A stretch of 64,000 nt of DNA from contig JALOOX010000003.1 of the NCBI GenBank assembly GCA_025454175.1, forward strand, positions 1 through 64,000. The letters are read 5' to 3'. This DNA is from Syntrophobacteraceae bacterium. Its GTDB lineage: Bacteria > Desulfobacterota > Syntrophobacteria > Syntrophobacterales > Syntrophobacteraceae. Position numbers and translations under genes: made by a program. This document shows positions 41,093-51,166 of this stretch, piece after piece. The notes under the pieces were generated by a model. That model saw only the letters and a program-made list of their open reading frames with translations, did no database searches and had not been told where the DNA came from. Every line of letters starts with the position of its first letter. Position 1 is the first letter of the stretch.

Positions 41093-43276
41093 ATGACCGT
41101 CGCGGTGAAGGGAGTGGTGGAGCGCATCACCTACAGCAATGAAGAGGACGGTTATTCCGTCGTCCAGATGAAGCTGGTCGGCAGGCGAGGCCTGGTGACA
41201 GCCGTGGGGAGCTTTGCGGCGCTCACCCCCGGGGAAGTCCTGAGCATGGAAGGCTCATGGGACGTGCACCCGCGCTATGGGGAGCAGTTCAGGGTGGAGC
41301 GCTACGAGGCCGCGGCCCCGGCAACTGTGAAGGGGATCGAAAAGTATCTCGGCTCGGGGCTCATCAAGGGCATCGGGCCCGTCATGGCGCGGCGCATCGT
41401 CGGCCGGTTCGGTACCGAGACCCTCGATGTCATTGACTCCCGGGATGAGCGATTATTGGAAGTGGAGGGGATCGGCAAGGGCCGCCTCGATCAGATCCGG
41501 AAAGCCTGGGCGGATCAAAGGGAAATCCGGGATCTGATGGTTTTCCTGCAGGGCCACGGCATCAGCCCGATCCACGCCACGCGCATTTACAGGCAGTACG
41601 GGGGCGAGGCTCGTCGGGTCGTCCAGGAGAACCCGTACCGCCTCGCTTCGGACATCACGGGCATCGGCTTCCTGACGGCCGACCGCATCGCCGCAAAGAT
41701 GGGTTTTTCCCATGATTCGGAGCAAAGGGCCGAGGCCGGCCTCACGTACGCCATGCAGCAGGCTTCGGAAGAGGGGCACGTGTGTCTGCCGCGCATGGCT
41801 CTCCTGGAGCGCGCCCAGGCTCTGCTCGAGATAACGCCCGCCGTCCTGGAGGCGGCACTCCATCGGCTTTCCGAGGCTCGCCAGTGTGTTGTCGAGCCTC
41901 TGGCCGAGCCCATGGCCACGCGTTTTGGAGATACGAAGGCTGTATATCTCCGGGGATACCATTTCGCCGAGGTGCAGACAGCCCGGCGCCTCCTTCAGCT
42001 TCAGGCCCTCCAGCCGCTTCAGCGCAGGATCGATCCCGATGCGGCCGTGGCGTGGCTCCAGGGTAAACTGCCCTTCCAGCTCGCTCCCATGCAGGAGCAG
42101 GCCGTGAGGCAGGCCCTGACCGACAAGGTGGTGATCATCACCGGGGGGCCGGGTACCGGGAAAACGACGCTGGTCCGAGCCGTTCTGACCATCTATCGCC
42201 AGCTCGGAGGGCAGTGCTGCCTCGCGGCGCCCACCGGCCGCGCCGCCAAGCGCCTGAGCGAGGCCACAGGCCACCACGCCAGCACCTTGCATCGGCTTCT
42301 CGAATTCAGCCCCCAGGCGGGCAGGTTCCTGCGGGATGAGCAAAGACCGCTCGCGGCCGACTGCATCATCGTGGACGAAAGCTCCATGCTCGACGCCCTC
42401 CTCGCCCACCATCTGCTCAAAGCCGTCCCCGGCCAGGCGACGCTCATCGTGGTCGGGGACGCGGACCAGCTCCCCTCTGTGGGGCCGGGGAACGTGCTCC
42501 GCGATCTCATCGACTGCGGAAAATTCCCCGTGGTTCGGCTCAATGAGATCTTCAGGCAGGCCAGGGAGAGCCAGATCATCGTCAACGCCCATCGCGTTCA
42601 GAAGGGCATGTTCCCGAGGATCCCCGAAAAGGGCGAGGAACTGCAGGACTTTTACTTCATCGAGAAGTCGGACCCCGAAGAGGCGCTGCAGCTTATTTTG
42701 AAGCTCTGCACCGATCGCATCCCAAGCCGGTTCGGGCTGGATCCCGTGGACGAGATCCAGGTGCTGAGCCCCATGAACCGCGGAGCCGTGGGCTCTCAAC
42801 GGCTCAACGGCGCCCTTCAGGAAGTCTTGAATCCCGGCGGCGCCGGCATCGAGCGGGGCGGGCAGATCTTCCGGGAAGGCGACAAGGTGATGCAGATTCG
42901 AAACAACTACGACAAGGATGTGTTCAATGGGGACTGGGGCCGCATTCGAAAGATCGATTCGGAAGGCCAGGAGATCCGGGTGGTGATCGACGGACGCGAG
43001 ATCCCCTATGAATTCTCCGAGCTGGACGAGCTGGTCCTCGCCTATTCCATCACGGTTCACAAGGCCCAGGGCAGCGAATATCCCGCGGTCATCGTTCCCT
43101 TGCTCACCCAGCACTACATGATGCTGCAGCGGAATCTTCTCTACACGGCCATCACCCGGGCGCGGAAGCTGGCCGTCATCGTCGGCAGCAAAAAGGCGCT
43201 CGCCATCGCCATCCGAAACGACCGCATGCAGCATCGCTTCACGCTGTTTTCCGAACGGCTTCGGGGATTGATCTGA
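41093..43276 (+). CDS. recD2: RecD2/TraA-family ATP-dependent helicase
   Basis: IITGGPGTGKTTLVRAVLTIYRQLGGQCCLAAPTGRAAKRLSEATGHHASTLHRLLEF; VDESSMLDALL; YSITVHKAQGSEYPAVIVPL; AITRARKLAVIVG. Confidence 0.95.
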   Translation: MTVAVKGVVERITYSNEEDGYSVVQMKLVGRRGLVTAVGSFAALTPGEVLSMEGSWDVHPRYGEQFRVERYEAAAPATVKGIEKYLGSGLIKGIGPVMARRIVGRFGTETLDVIDSRDERLLEVEGIGKGRLDQIRKAWADQREIRDLMVFLQGHGISPIHATRIYRQYGGEARRVVQENPYRLASDITGIGFLTADRIAAKMGFSHDSEQRAEAGLTYAMQQASEEGHVCLPRMALLERAQALLEITPAVLEAALHRLSEARQCVVEPLAEPMATRFGDTKAVYLRGYHFAEVQTARRLLQLQALQPLQRRIDPDAAVAWLQGKLPFQLAPMQEQAVRQALTDKVVIITGGPGTGKTTLVRAVLTIYRQLGGQCCLAAPTGRAAKRLSEATGHHASTLHRLLEFSPQAGRFLRDEQRPLAADCIIVDESSMLDALLAHHLLKAVPGQATLIVVGDADQLPSVGPGNVLRDLIDCGKFPVVRLNEIFRQARESQIIVNAHRVQKGMFPRIPEKGEELQDFYFIEKSDPEEALQLILKLCTDRIPSRFGLDPVDEIQVLSPMNRGAVGSQRLNGALQEVLNPGGAGIERGGQIFREGDKVMQIRNNYDKDVFNGDWGRIRKIDSEGQEIRVVIDGREIPYEFSELDELVLAYSITVHKAQGSEYPAVIVPLLTQHYMMLQRNLLYTAITRARKLAVIVGSKKALAIAIRNDRMQHRFTLFSERLRGLI

Positions 43277-43435
43277 CAGGTTTCACGCTTCGATCCCGGG
43301 AGCCGTCCCGTCCACCATCGCCTGGTCGATCCCGTGAAGGCTCATCCCTTGTCGACTGCCCGGCCCATTCAGCCAGGGCCCGGCCCGCTGCGGACCATGA
43401 GCCCTGCTTTCGAGGGTTTCTGTCGTTCCATTTAG

Positions 43436-43486
43436 TTAGTGCGCACTAAGTTTTTTCTTGACAACTTATTCCTCCTCCTTTATTCG
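43436..43486 (+). promoter_or_regulatory. Perfect 14-bp palindrome abutting a TTGACA -35-like hexamer
   Basis: TTAGTGCGCACTAA 43436-43449; TTGACA 43458-43463; 17-nt spacer to TATTCG 43481-43486. Confidence 0.5.
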
Positions 43487-43607
43487 TCCAAACCACGGCG
43501 GTACGAAAACGCGGCAAGGGTGCGCGCCCTTATCCGTTAACTCCCGGGGCATGAGAACAAGCCCGAGACCTTCCTCTTGAATCAACAGGGCAAAAAGGAC
43601 GAGCTCC

Positions 43608-43898
43608 ATGTCGGACGTGAATGGTGTTGACCCGTCGGAAGCACTGGCCGAAAGAGCCGCGAATCCCTCGGTCTCATCCTCACCCCGGAACCCCGGGTCC
43701 GAAAGAGGATATGAATCCACCGTTCCCGCGGAGGCCGCCTGCTTTCCGGAAGTCACCGATCACGCCATGGGCGAGTATGTGCTCATTCAGCAGATGGCCT
43801 CGGTGCAGCACCTGGCCCGGGAACTGGCACACGACTTCCGGAACATGATCATGAGCATCGCCGGGCTGGTTGAAACCTCTCTGGAAGCAGCGGGTTGA
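43608..43898 (+). pseudogene. Truncated sensor histidine kinase N-terminus (HisKA H-box only)
   Basis: LARELAHDFRNMIMSIAGLVETSLEAAG* ends immediately after the H-box; no DHp remainder or HATPase follows. Confidence 0.55.
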
Positions 43899-44093
43899 AG
43901 AGTCCCCCGGGGGGGGTGACCGACGGGACACCGGAAAGGGGGTACGGGGCCTCTTGGAGGCGGGGAAAAAATTTAGGGGATTCTAATTTAGTTTCGTTCT
44001 CTCTGGAACGGCGGACCTTCCGCACGGCTCGAAAAACGGAAGTCGGGCCTGGAAGCCCTGTCAACGCTACAAACTAGATCAGGAGGTTCCAAT

Positions 44094-44369
44094 ATGTGCA
44101 TCATGGTCATCAGTTCAGCGGAAAAGCTCCCCTCGATCCTCGAAAAGCTCAGCGGGGTCGATGTCTCACACCTCTATTTTCACAACACGGACGCCAGGGA
44201 GCTGGGCGTTCCCTTTGTATCCCTGGTGCCCTTCACCAACCTGCTCGTTTGTGAGGAGTCATCGATGGAGTCTTCGGACTTCAGAACCGCCCTGCTCCTT
44301 CGGGAAGCCGGCAGGATGAGCATTCCGGTCCTGAGCGAGGCGACGCTGGATCAGACCTTAATTCAGTGA
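44094..44369 (+). CDS. Hypothetical protein (91 aa)
   Basis: ORF with upstream AGGAGG; MCIMVISSAEKLPSILEKLSGVDVSHLYFHNTDARELGVPFVSLV. Confidence 0.6.
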   Translation: MCIMVISSAEKLPSILEKLSGVDVSHLYFHNTDARELGVPFVSLVPFTNLLVCEESSMESSDFRTALLLREAGRMSIPVLSEATLDQTLIQ

Positions 44370-44497
44370 GACATGATCGATTGAGGAGGTCGGTCGAGCC
44401 TCCCCCCGCAAGCTCGGGCCGATTTCGCCCCTTGACAGCCCCGAAGGGCCATTTCGGTGGCTTGAGCTTTCGGGGGTTCATTCAGGGAGACAATGCC

Positions 44498-45697
44498 ATG
44501 ATGAATCAACAGGGAGAAACCCACCGCTGCGCACCCTACTGGCACATGGATTGCCTCGGCACGGTGGCCATTCTGGCGCTGGCATTCAACAGGAGGCAGC
44601 GCAAACGGCTTTCCGGGCGTTACGGCATCACCGTGGATGCGGATTCCGCGGATCCCGTCACCATCTACTGCGATTTGCACGAGGCGTGTCATTGCCACCA
44701 GCCCCTGGTCAAGGCGATCGGCAAGGAGCTCGATTCCAGGTTCGGGGAAGTCATGAGAAAGGTCTCTTCGGCGGACCCGGAGACCATCGGCAGGATGGAG
44801 GCTCCCTTTCCACTGCCCATGCTCTGGGCGACCTTGAGCGACTCTCGCGAAGAGGTGCGACTGGAGGGACGTCGGAGGTTGCACGAGATGCTGCTGCAGG
44901 CATTTCGCCTCAGCAGGACCGTGAGGGAGAAGCAGGAGGATTCAGCGGACCTCACAAGGGCCCTGTCCCAGGAGAATGCAGGGCTGAAGGCGAGGATAGG
45001 CGACCTGGAGCGGGAGCTCAAGCATGCCCATCGGACCCTGGAAACCGCCAGGCCGGCACGGGTAGCGGCAACCCGCCCCGCGCTGCCCGAAGCCGCTGTC
45101 TCACCCGGAATCGTCGCGCGCCTCGAAAGGGAGGTCCGAAAGCTGACCCATGAATTGAACAGGGAGCGCGAGCGGACGGCCTGGCTCGAGACCGAGTTGT
45201 ATGCCCTCCAGAGCAGGGAAGGCGGGCAGTCGACCCCGGGCTTCGGGACGGCAGCCGTTGCCGAGGCGACTGGAGCAACTCTCATCGAAGGATTCGAAAT
45301 CCAGCCCATTGGGGCTTCAGCCCGCCGCAATACCATCGTCTGCAAGGGGGACATGCTGTGTCCCGACCGGGACGGTTGCACCCGGGACTGCCCCCTGAAA
45401 GACCTGACCGTCGCCATTCTGGGCGGCTCCGAGGGTGCGCTGCCGGCCTACCGCGGCATGGTGGGCGAGCTTGGAGGCGAGTGCCTCTACCACAACGGCT
45501 GCCTGCGCCAGGGGGCCGACAGGCTCAAGCGCATCATCGGGCAGGCGGACATCGTGGTCTGCATCACCAGCGTGAACAGTCATGCCGCCGTGCAGTTCGC
45601 CAAGGCCATGTGCAAACGATCCGGAAAGAGGCTGCTGGTGACCCGGGAGTCCGGCGTCCACTCCCTCAAGGAGATGCTCCGGCAGTCGGCCAATTGA
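44498..45697 (+). CDS. DUF2325 domain protein
   Basis: C-terminal VAILGGSEGALPAYRGMVGELGGECLYHNGCLRQGADRLKRIIGQADIVVCITSVNSHAAVQFAKAMCKRSGKRLLVTRESG; internal coiled coil; Cys motif CPDRDGCTRDC. Confidence 0.8.
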   Translation: MMNQQGETHRCAPYWHMDCLGTVAILALAFNRRQRKRLSGRYGITVDADSADPVTIYCDLHEACHCHQPLVKAIGKELDSRFGEVMRKVSSADPETIGRMEAPFPLPMLWATLSDSREEVRLEGRRRLHEMLLQAFRLSRTVREKQEDSADLTRALSQENAGLKARIGDLERELKHAHRTLETARPARVAATRPALPEAAVSPGIVARLEREVRKLTHELNRERERTAWLETELYALQSREGGQSTPGFGTAAVAEATGATLIEGFEIQPIGASARRNTIVCKGDMLCPDRDGCTRDCPLKDLTVAILGGSEGALPAYRGMVGELGGECLYHNGCLRQGADRLKRIIGQADIVVCITSVNSHAAVQFAKAMCKRSGKRLLVTRESGVHSLKEMLRQSAN

Positions 45698-45703
45698 GCA
45701 GTC

Positions 45704-46060
45704 ATGGAGATCCGTGAGTCATTCCCCCACGATGGGCGGATCGCGGGTGCGCCAGGAGACGGAAACAAAGTGGAAATCAGGAGGCAGGAACTGCTGCTGG
45801 CCATTCATCGCAACATGGCCGAGCTGCGGGAGGGAATCGACAGGTGCCGCCGTCTTATGGACTGCGTGCTCGATGAGAACATTGATGAGGCCGGGCTGGC
45901 CCACGTGAGGGAGATCCTCGAGGGAAGCCACCAGGACTCCAACCTGAGGGATGTCGTCCGCGAGGCCATATTCGTCCTGGACGAGAGCAGAAAGGCTTTC
46001 AAATCCAAGAAGCTGGAAACCCTTCGCAAGAGGCTCACCCAGGCCCTGGCCGAGAACTGA
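45704..46060 (+). CDS. Hypothetical helical protein
   Basis: MEIRRQELLLAIHRNMAELREGIDRCRRLMDCVLDENIDEAGL...; tightly follows the DUF2325 gene. Confidence 0.6.
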   Translation: MEIRESFPHDGRIAGAPGDGNKVEIRRQELLLAIHRNMAELREGIDRCRRLMDCVLDENIDEAGLAHVREILEGSHQDSNLRDVVREAIFVLDESRKAFKSKKLETLRKRLTQALAEN

Positions 46061-46144
46061 CGCCGCCTTTCGGAGGAGCATCGGCTGAAGCCATGGTTCA
46101 GCGGGGGCAAACCCTTCACTGACACACATTGAAGAGAGAGGATA

Positions 46145-46567
46145 ATGATGAATTGTTCACCGTTCGAGATTCATTGCAGGGAAAGCCGGGGCAACCTGCA
46201 CGTTCAACCCAGGGGCCCCCTGGACGCTCACACCGTTCTGCAGCTCATCGAGCTCCTTCACGAGCGCTATGAAGGAACAGGCCTCGTCTTCGTGGATACG
46301 GGAGCTTTGGAGGATGTCCATCCGCAGGCCGCCGACACCTTCAAGGCGAGCATCGAATCCGACGCCGTGATCCCCATGGCCCGACTGGTGTTCAAGGGCA
46401 TCAAAGGGTTCGACATGGCCCCCGAGGGCTGCCGCGTCCTCATCATCCCCAAAAAGCGGTGCTGCCGAGGGAAGGGTAACTGCTCGGGGTGCGACTGTCA
46501 TTCAGAGAGGAGCCCAGAACCTTCTCCAGGTTTCAACAGCACTCGGAATCAGGGGACCGTTAACTGA
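46145..46567 (+). CDS. STAS-like protein with Cys-rich C-terminus
   Basis: LDAHTVLQLIELLHERYEGTGLVFVDTGALEDVHPQAADTFKASI ... KKRCCRGKGNCSGCDCH. Confidence 0.6.
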   Translation: MMNCSPFEIHCRESRGNLHVQPRGPLDAHTVLQLIELLHERYEGTGLVFVDTGALEDVHPQAADTFKASIESDAVIPMARLVFKGIKGFDMAPEGCRVLIIPKKRCCRGKGNCSGCDCHSERSPEPSPGFNSTRNQGTVN

Positions 46568-46878
46568 AACAAGTTGGGAGATCAAGAACTTGTCCACCCC
46601 AAGCCTCTTTGAGGCGCTCTCAGGGCGGGTGCGATGGCTGATTGAAAGGTCCGGGAAGGGTCCCCCCGTCCAGGCGCGTCGGGTTGTATCACGATGGGCC
46701 GGGCCCTTGAAACCTCCATGACAGGCTCAAAAAGGACAGGCTTCATGCGGGAATTCAAGGAAGATCCACAGGCTCGAGGCATCAGTCCCAACAGCGTCGG
46801 ACCCTTTTCATCCATGGGCCGAGGCTGCGGATTTTGCCCGGATGGCTTCGGTTTCTCAATCACCCAGAGGAGGCTTTC

Positions 46879-47118
46879 ATGTCCAAGGTACTCCTGAGGC
46901 ACATGCTCCCCGGTCAAAGGGGAATCATCACTCACGTGGCGGCCAGCGGGGAGCTGGGGCGACGAATCCGCGACATGGGGCTGGTGCCCGGCACCCCTCT
47001 CGAGGTTCAGGGAACGGCGCCCCTCAAGGAACCCGTGGCCGTCCGGCTCAAGGATTTCACTCTGGCTCTGCGCAACAACGAGGCGGACCACATCACCATC
47101 GAGGAGGTCACGGACTGA
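46879..47118 (+). CDS. feoA: Ferrous iron transport protein A
   Basis: LLRHMLPGQRGIITHVAASGELGRRIRDMGLVPGTPLEV...DHITIEEV. Confidence 0.9.
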   Translation: MSKVLLRHMLPGQRGIITHVAASGELGRRIRDMGLVPGTPLEVQGTAPLKEPVAVRLKDFTLALRNNEADHITIEEVTD

Positions 47119-49340
47119 TGCGGAAAGAATCCCTCATCGCCCTCGCCGGCAACCCCAACAGCGGCAAGACGACCCTGTTCAATGCCATCACCGGCGCCCG
47201 CCAGCACGTGGGCAACTACCCCGGCGTCACCGTGGAAAAGAAGGAAGGCTATCACCAGTTCAACGGGCACGTCCTTCACCTGGTGGATCTTCCGGGATGC
47301 TACTCCCTCACCGCCTACTCCGAGGACGAGCGGGTGGCCCGGGAATTCCTGGTCACCGAGCGCCCGCGGGTGGTGGTCGACATCGTGGACGGCTCCAACC
47401 TCGAGAGAAACCTTTATCTGAGCGTCCAGTTCCTGGAGCTGGGGATCCCGCTGGTGGTGGCTCTCAACATGCTGGATGAAGCGAGGTCGCGGGGCATCGA
47501 GATCGATGCCGAGGAGCTGGGGAAACGGCTCCAGGTTCCCGTCGTTCCGATGGTGGCCAGGATCGGGGAAGGCGTCCCGGAGCTTCTGCGGGCCGTTTCC
47601 GAGGTATCCGAGGGAGACGGCGCATGGACCCCCCTCAGGATCTCCTACGGTTCCGATGTGGACCCGGTGCTGGACGCCATGGAGAGGATCATCGGCGAGG
47701 GCGGGCTTCTGACGGAGGTCTATCCGCCGCGCTGGACGGCGTTGAAGCTCATGGAAAAAGACGCCGTCATCCTCGAGAAATGCAGCCTGCGGGACAGTGG
47801 GCTCACCCGCAAGCTCGAGGGCCAGGTGGAGCAGCTGTCGAATCATCTGCGGAAGACCCTCGACGCCTATCCCGAGGCCGTGATCGCGGACTATCGCTAC
47901 GGCTTCATTCGGGCGCTCCTGAAGGACGGCGTCATCCAGCGCAACGACACGGAGCAGCGCCTGGATCTCACGAGACGGCTGGACCAGGTGCTGACCAACC
48001 GGCTCCTGGGACCCATCCTCCTGGCGGCCGTCATCTACGGGATGTATTCCTTCACGTTCAGCGTGAGTGAGCTTCCGGTGGCCTGGCTGGAGGCCGGGAT
48101 CGAATTTCTCGGAGGGCTGGCCGAGTCCGTCATTCCCGAGGGACTGCTCCAGTCACTCGTTGTCTCGGGCGTCATCGACGGTGTGGGGGGGGTCCTCGGT
48201 TTCGTTCCCATCATTGCGTTCATGTTCCTGGCCATCACGTTCCTCGAGGACACGGGGTACCTGGCGCGGGCGGCCTACATGCTGGACCGGGTGTTCCGGT
48301 GGTTCGGGCTGCACGGGAATTCCTTCATGCCTTTCATCGTTTCGGGGGGGATTGCCGGGGGCTGCGCCGTGCCCGGCGTCATGGCCGCGAGGACCCTCAG
48401 CAGCTCGCGGGAGAGAATCGCGACCATCCTGACGGTGCCCTTCATGAACTGCGGGGCCAAGCTGCCCGTGTTCGCGCTCCTCGTGGCGGCCTTTTTCGAG
48501 AGGAGTCAGGCCCTGATGATGTTCCTCATCACGCTGCTCTCCTGGGGCGGTGCGCTGCTGGTGGCGAGCCTGCTCCGCTCGACGCTGCTCAGGGGACCGA
48601 GCACCCCCTTTCTCCTGGAGCTTCCGCCCTACCGGCTTCCCACCTTCAAGGGACTTTTGATCCATACCTGGGAGCGCATCTGGCTTTACCTGAAGAAGGC
48701 GGGCACGATCATCCTCGCCATTTCCATCGTCCTTTGGGCCATGATGACGTTTCCGGGGCTTTCGGACGAACAGAAGGAGCGCTTCGAGGCCGATCGGCAG
48801 TCCATTCTCGCGGGACTGCCCGAGGACGTCAGGACGATGGTCGAGGGCGAGAAGGCGGATGTCGAGCCGGGGCCCGTGGTCCGGGCTCGGGAAGCTCTGC
48901 TGGAAATCGACGGCCGTGAAGCCGAGCTCGCCCTCAGGGGCTCCGCTGCCGGGCGCATGGGAAGGGCCCTCGAGCCCATCGGGCAGCTCTGCGGGTTCGA
49001 CTGGCGGATCAACGTGGCCCTCGTGGGCGGGTTCGCCGCCAAGGAGGTCATCGTTTCCACCCTGGGGACGGCTCTTTCCATCGGGGAGGTGGACCCCGAG
49101 GAAACCACTTCCCTCAGCGAAAGGCTCGCATCGGATGCGCACTGGAATCCCCTGGTGGCCTTCTCCCTCATCGTTTTCAGCATATTCTACGCGCCATGCT
49201 TCGTGACGGTGGTCTGCATGGTCAGGGAAACCGGCGGCTGGAAGTGGCCGTGCTTTTCCATGGCCTTCAACACGGTCTTCGCCTTCCTCCTGGCGACATC
49301 GGTCTACCAGGCCGGGCTGCTCCTGGGAGTCGGCGGCTGA
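47118..49340 (+). CDS. feoB: Ferrous iron transport protein B
   Basis: IALAGNPNSGKTTLFNAITGARQHVGNYPGVTVEKKEG; permease GNSFMPFIVSGGIAGGCAVPGVMAARTL; start overlaps feoA stop (TGATG). Confidence 0.97.
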   Translation: MRKESLIALAGNPNSGKTTLFNAITGARQHVGNYPGVTVEKKEGYHQFNGHVLHLVDLPGCYSLTAYSEDERVAREFLVTERPRVVVDIVDGSNLERNLYLSVQFLELGIPLVVALNMLDEARSRGIEIDAEELGKRLQVPVVPMVARIGEGVPELLRAVSEVSEGDGAWTPLRISYGSDVDPVLDAMERIIGEGGLLTEVYPPRWTALKLMEKDAVILEKCSLRDSGLTRKLEGQVEQLSNHLRKTLDAYPEAVIADYRYGFIRALLKDGVIQRNDTEQRLDLTRRLDQVLTNRLLGPILLAAVIYGMYSFTFSVSELPVAWLEAGIEFLGGLAESVIPEGLLQSLVVSGVIDGVGGVLGFVPIIAFMFLAITFLEDTGYLARAAYMLDRVFRWFGLHGNSFMPFIVSGGIAGGCAVPGVMAARTLSSSRERIATILTVPFMNCGAKLPVFALLVAAFFERSQALMMFLITLLSWGGALLVASLLRSTLLRGPSTPFLLELPPYRLPTFKGLLIHTWERIWLYLKKAGTIILAISIVLWAMMTFPGLSDEQKERFEADRQSILAGLPEDVRTMVEGEKADVEPGPVVRAREALLEIDGREAELALRGSAAGRMGRALEPIGQLCGFDWRINVALVGGFAAKEVIVSTLGTALSIGEVDPEETTSLSERLASDAHWNPLVAFSLIVFSIFYAPCFVTVVCMVRETGGWKWPCFSMAFNTVFAFLLATSVYQAGLLLGVGG

Positions 49341-49646
49341 CGGACACGCGGTCCGGGGTGAGTGTCATCGAGGGTCCGCAAGGCGGGTGCACGTTCATGA
49401 CTCGGCCGGGAGACCGTGCCGGGGCCCTGGCGTCGACCCGGCCCGGACCCCCGGAGGAAGGAGTCCGTCCGGGCCACGTCATGTCGGCGGAAGACGGCAT
49501 CCGGGTGATTTCGCTGGATTCCGCCTCAAGGACCACCGGAATGACGACAGCTGTCATTTACAGAGGGAATCGAGACTTTTGGCCGGATATGAATGATGCG
49601 GAGAATTGACAGACTACCTTACAACTGAATCACGGAGGAATGTGGA

Positions 49647-50416
49647 ATGCCGAGAATCGCCATTGGAGTTTTCCTGATTTCCATCGTCCTTGCCGGTATC
49701 GGCCATGCGGCACACCCCCTCGTCACGACGACACGGGGACACAGGGAAAGGGGAATTTCCAGATCGAGCTCAACTACGAATTCACACATGAAGATTCGGG
49801 CGGCTTCAAGGAAGACGTTCATCAGATTGAGCCCGTCCTCTCCTACGGCATCATCGACAGTGTGGATTTCGTGGTGGCCCTGCCTTACCAGTTCATCAGC
49901 ACCCGGGAAGAGGGTGTCAAGAACCGGGAAGACGGCATATCAGACTTGAGCATCGAGGTGAAGTGGCGCTTCTACGAATGCGAGGGGTTCAGCCTTGCGG
50001 CCAAACCGGGCATTTCCATTCCCACCGGTGACGATGACGAGGGCCTCGGAGCCGGAAGAGTCGGCGGGAGCTTCTTTCTCATCGCGACCCAGGAGATCGA
50101 GCCGTGGGCCTTTCACTTCAATGCGGGCTACGGCAGGAATGAATCCACCGCCGAAGAGGAGCGTGACATCTGGCACTTCTCCCTGGCCTCGGAATTCGAA
50201 GCGGCCCCCTGGCTCAAGCTTGTCGCCAACGTCGGCGCCGAGCGCAACACCGACCTGGAAAGCGACACTCCGGCTGTTTTCGCCCTCGGAGGCATGATCT
50301 TCCCCGTCCTGGAGAACCTGGACCTGGATGTGGGCGTGAAAGCGGGCCTCACACGCCCTGAAGTGGAGCCTACCACCCATGTAGCAGCTGGATTGGGCCA
50401 CGAGCGAACAGGGTAG
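49647..50416 (+). pseudogene. Outer-membrane beta-barrel/transporter-like protein, frameshifted and with an atypical C-terminus
   Basis: Signal peptide MPRIAIGVFLISIVLAGIGHAAHPLVT in one frame; DDTGTQGKGNFQIELNYEFTHEDSGG... in the next frame; switch near 49726. Confidence 0.7.
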
Positions 50417-50629
50417 TCTCCGAATGTGAAATCCGGTCTCAACGGAAAAGATATCTGCGTGAGCATCGCGGGGATGGTTCATGCCGAGATCCATGAACTC
50501 GTAGGATATGCAGTTGAAGCCAAGGCTCACGAGACGCCCCACGACCGAGAACTCCGGACCGTACACGTAAATGAACAAAGGCTCTCCCCGCTTTCCTCGG
50601 TCTTCTGTCATAACTCCGCTCCTCTCCAT
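50417..50629 (-). pseudogene. Truncated PilZ-like N-terminal fragment
   Basis: MTEDRGKRGEPLFIYVYGPEFSVVGRLVSLGFNCISYEFMDLGMNHPRDAHADIFSVETGFHIRRLPCS then reads into antisense of the barrel gene. Confidence 0.4.
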
Positions 50630-51166
50630 TCGCGGACTTTCAGATTTGATTTCCGCGAAGATTCGGCTCCTTTTCGGTACTGGCCGTCACTTGACCAGAA
50701 CCTGCCAGCGCATAAAGCACGGGTTATGCCAGGTATTAAATACAATCCATCAGGCAGAATTATACGTAGAATAGCGTTGAATTGGATTCATTCAGCCCGT
50801 CGATGAGCTTTGTTTGACGGAAACAGGTCGGCTTGGAGCAGGCATTCCTAAATGGTACTCACAGAACTAAAAGCACCATCTTTTTAAAATATTACATTAA
50901 TGATTCCAAAATGACAGCGTTTCATTCTGGATCGCATACGCACCATTTCAAAGTGAGCATCCTTGGAAGAAAAGCGTTGACAGCGGGATCAACCTCCATT
51001 AGCGCATGGACGACTGATGCGTGTCGGCCCTCGGAAGCTCCGAAGGGCGGGCCGTCGCCTGTGTTTGGGCATGTGCCCCATGGCTCACGCGATGCCGAGA
51101 AGCACAGGGGGCGCCCGCAAGGCCTCCCGGATTCAACGGGGTTGCCGGACCCCGAGGCTGCCATCG

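Noticed and set aside
46694-46897. 67-aa ORF just before feoA
   Set aside because: Overlaps feoA start region in another frame; no domain or RBS support.
49397-49609. Small ORF after feoB (MTRPGDRAGALASTRPG...)
   Set aside because: No clear RBS, composition typical of GC-driven ORFs, cannot support it as a gene.
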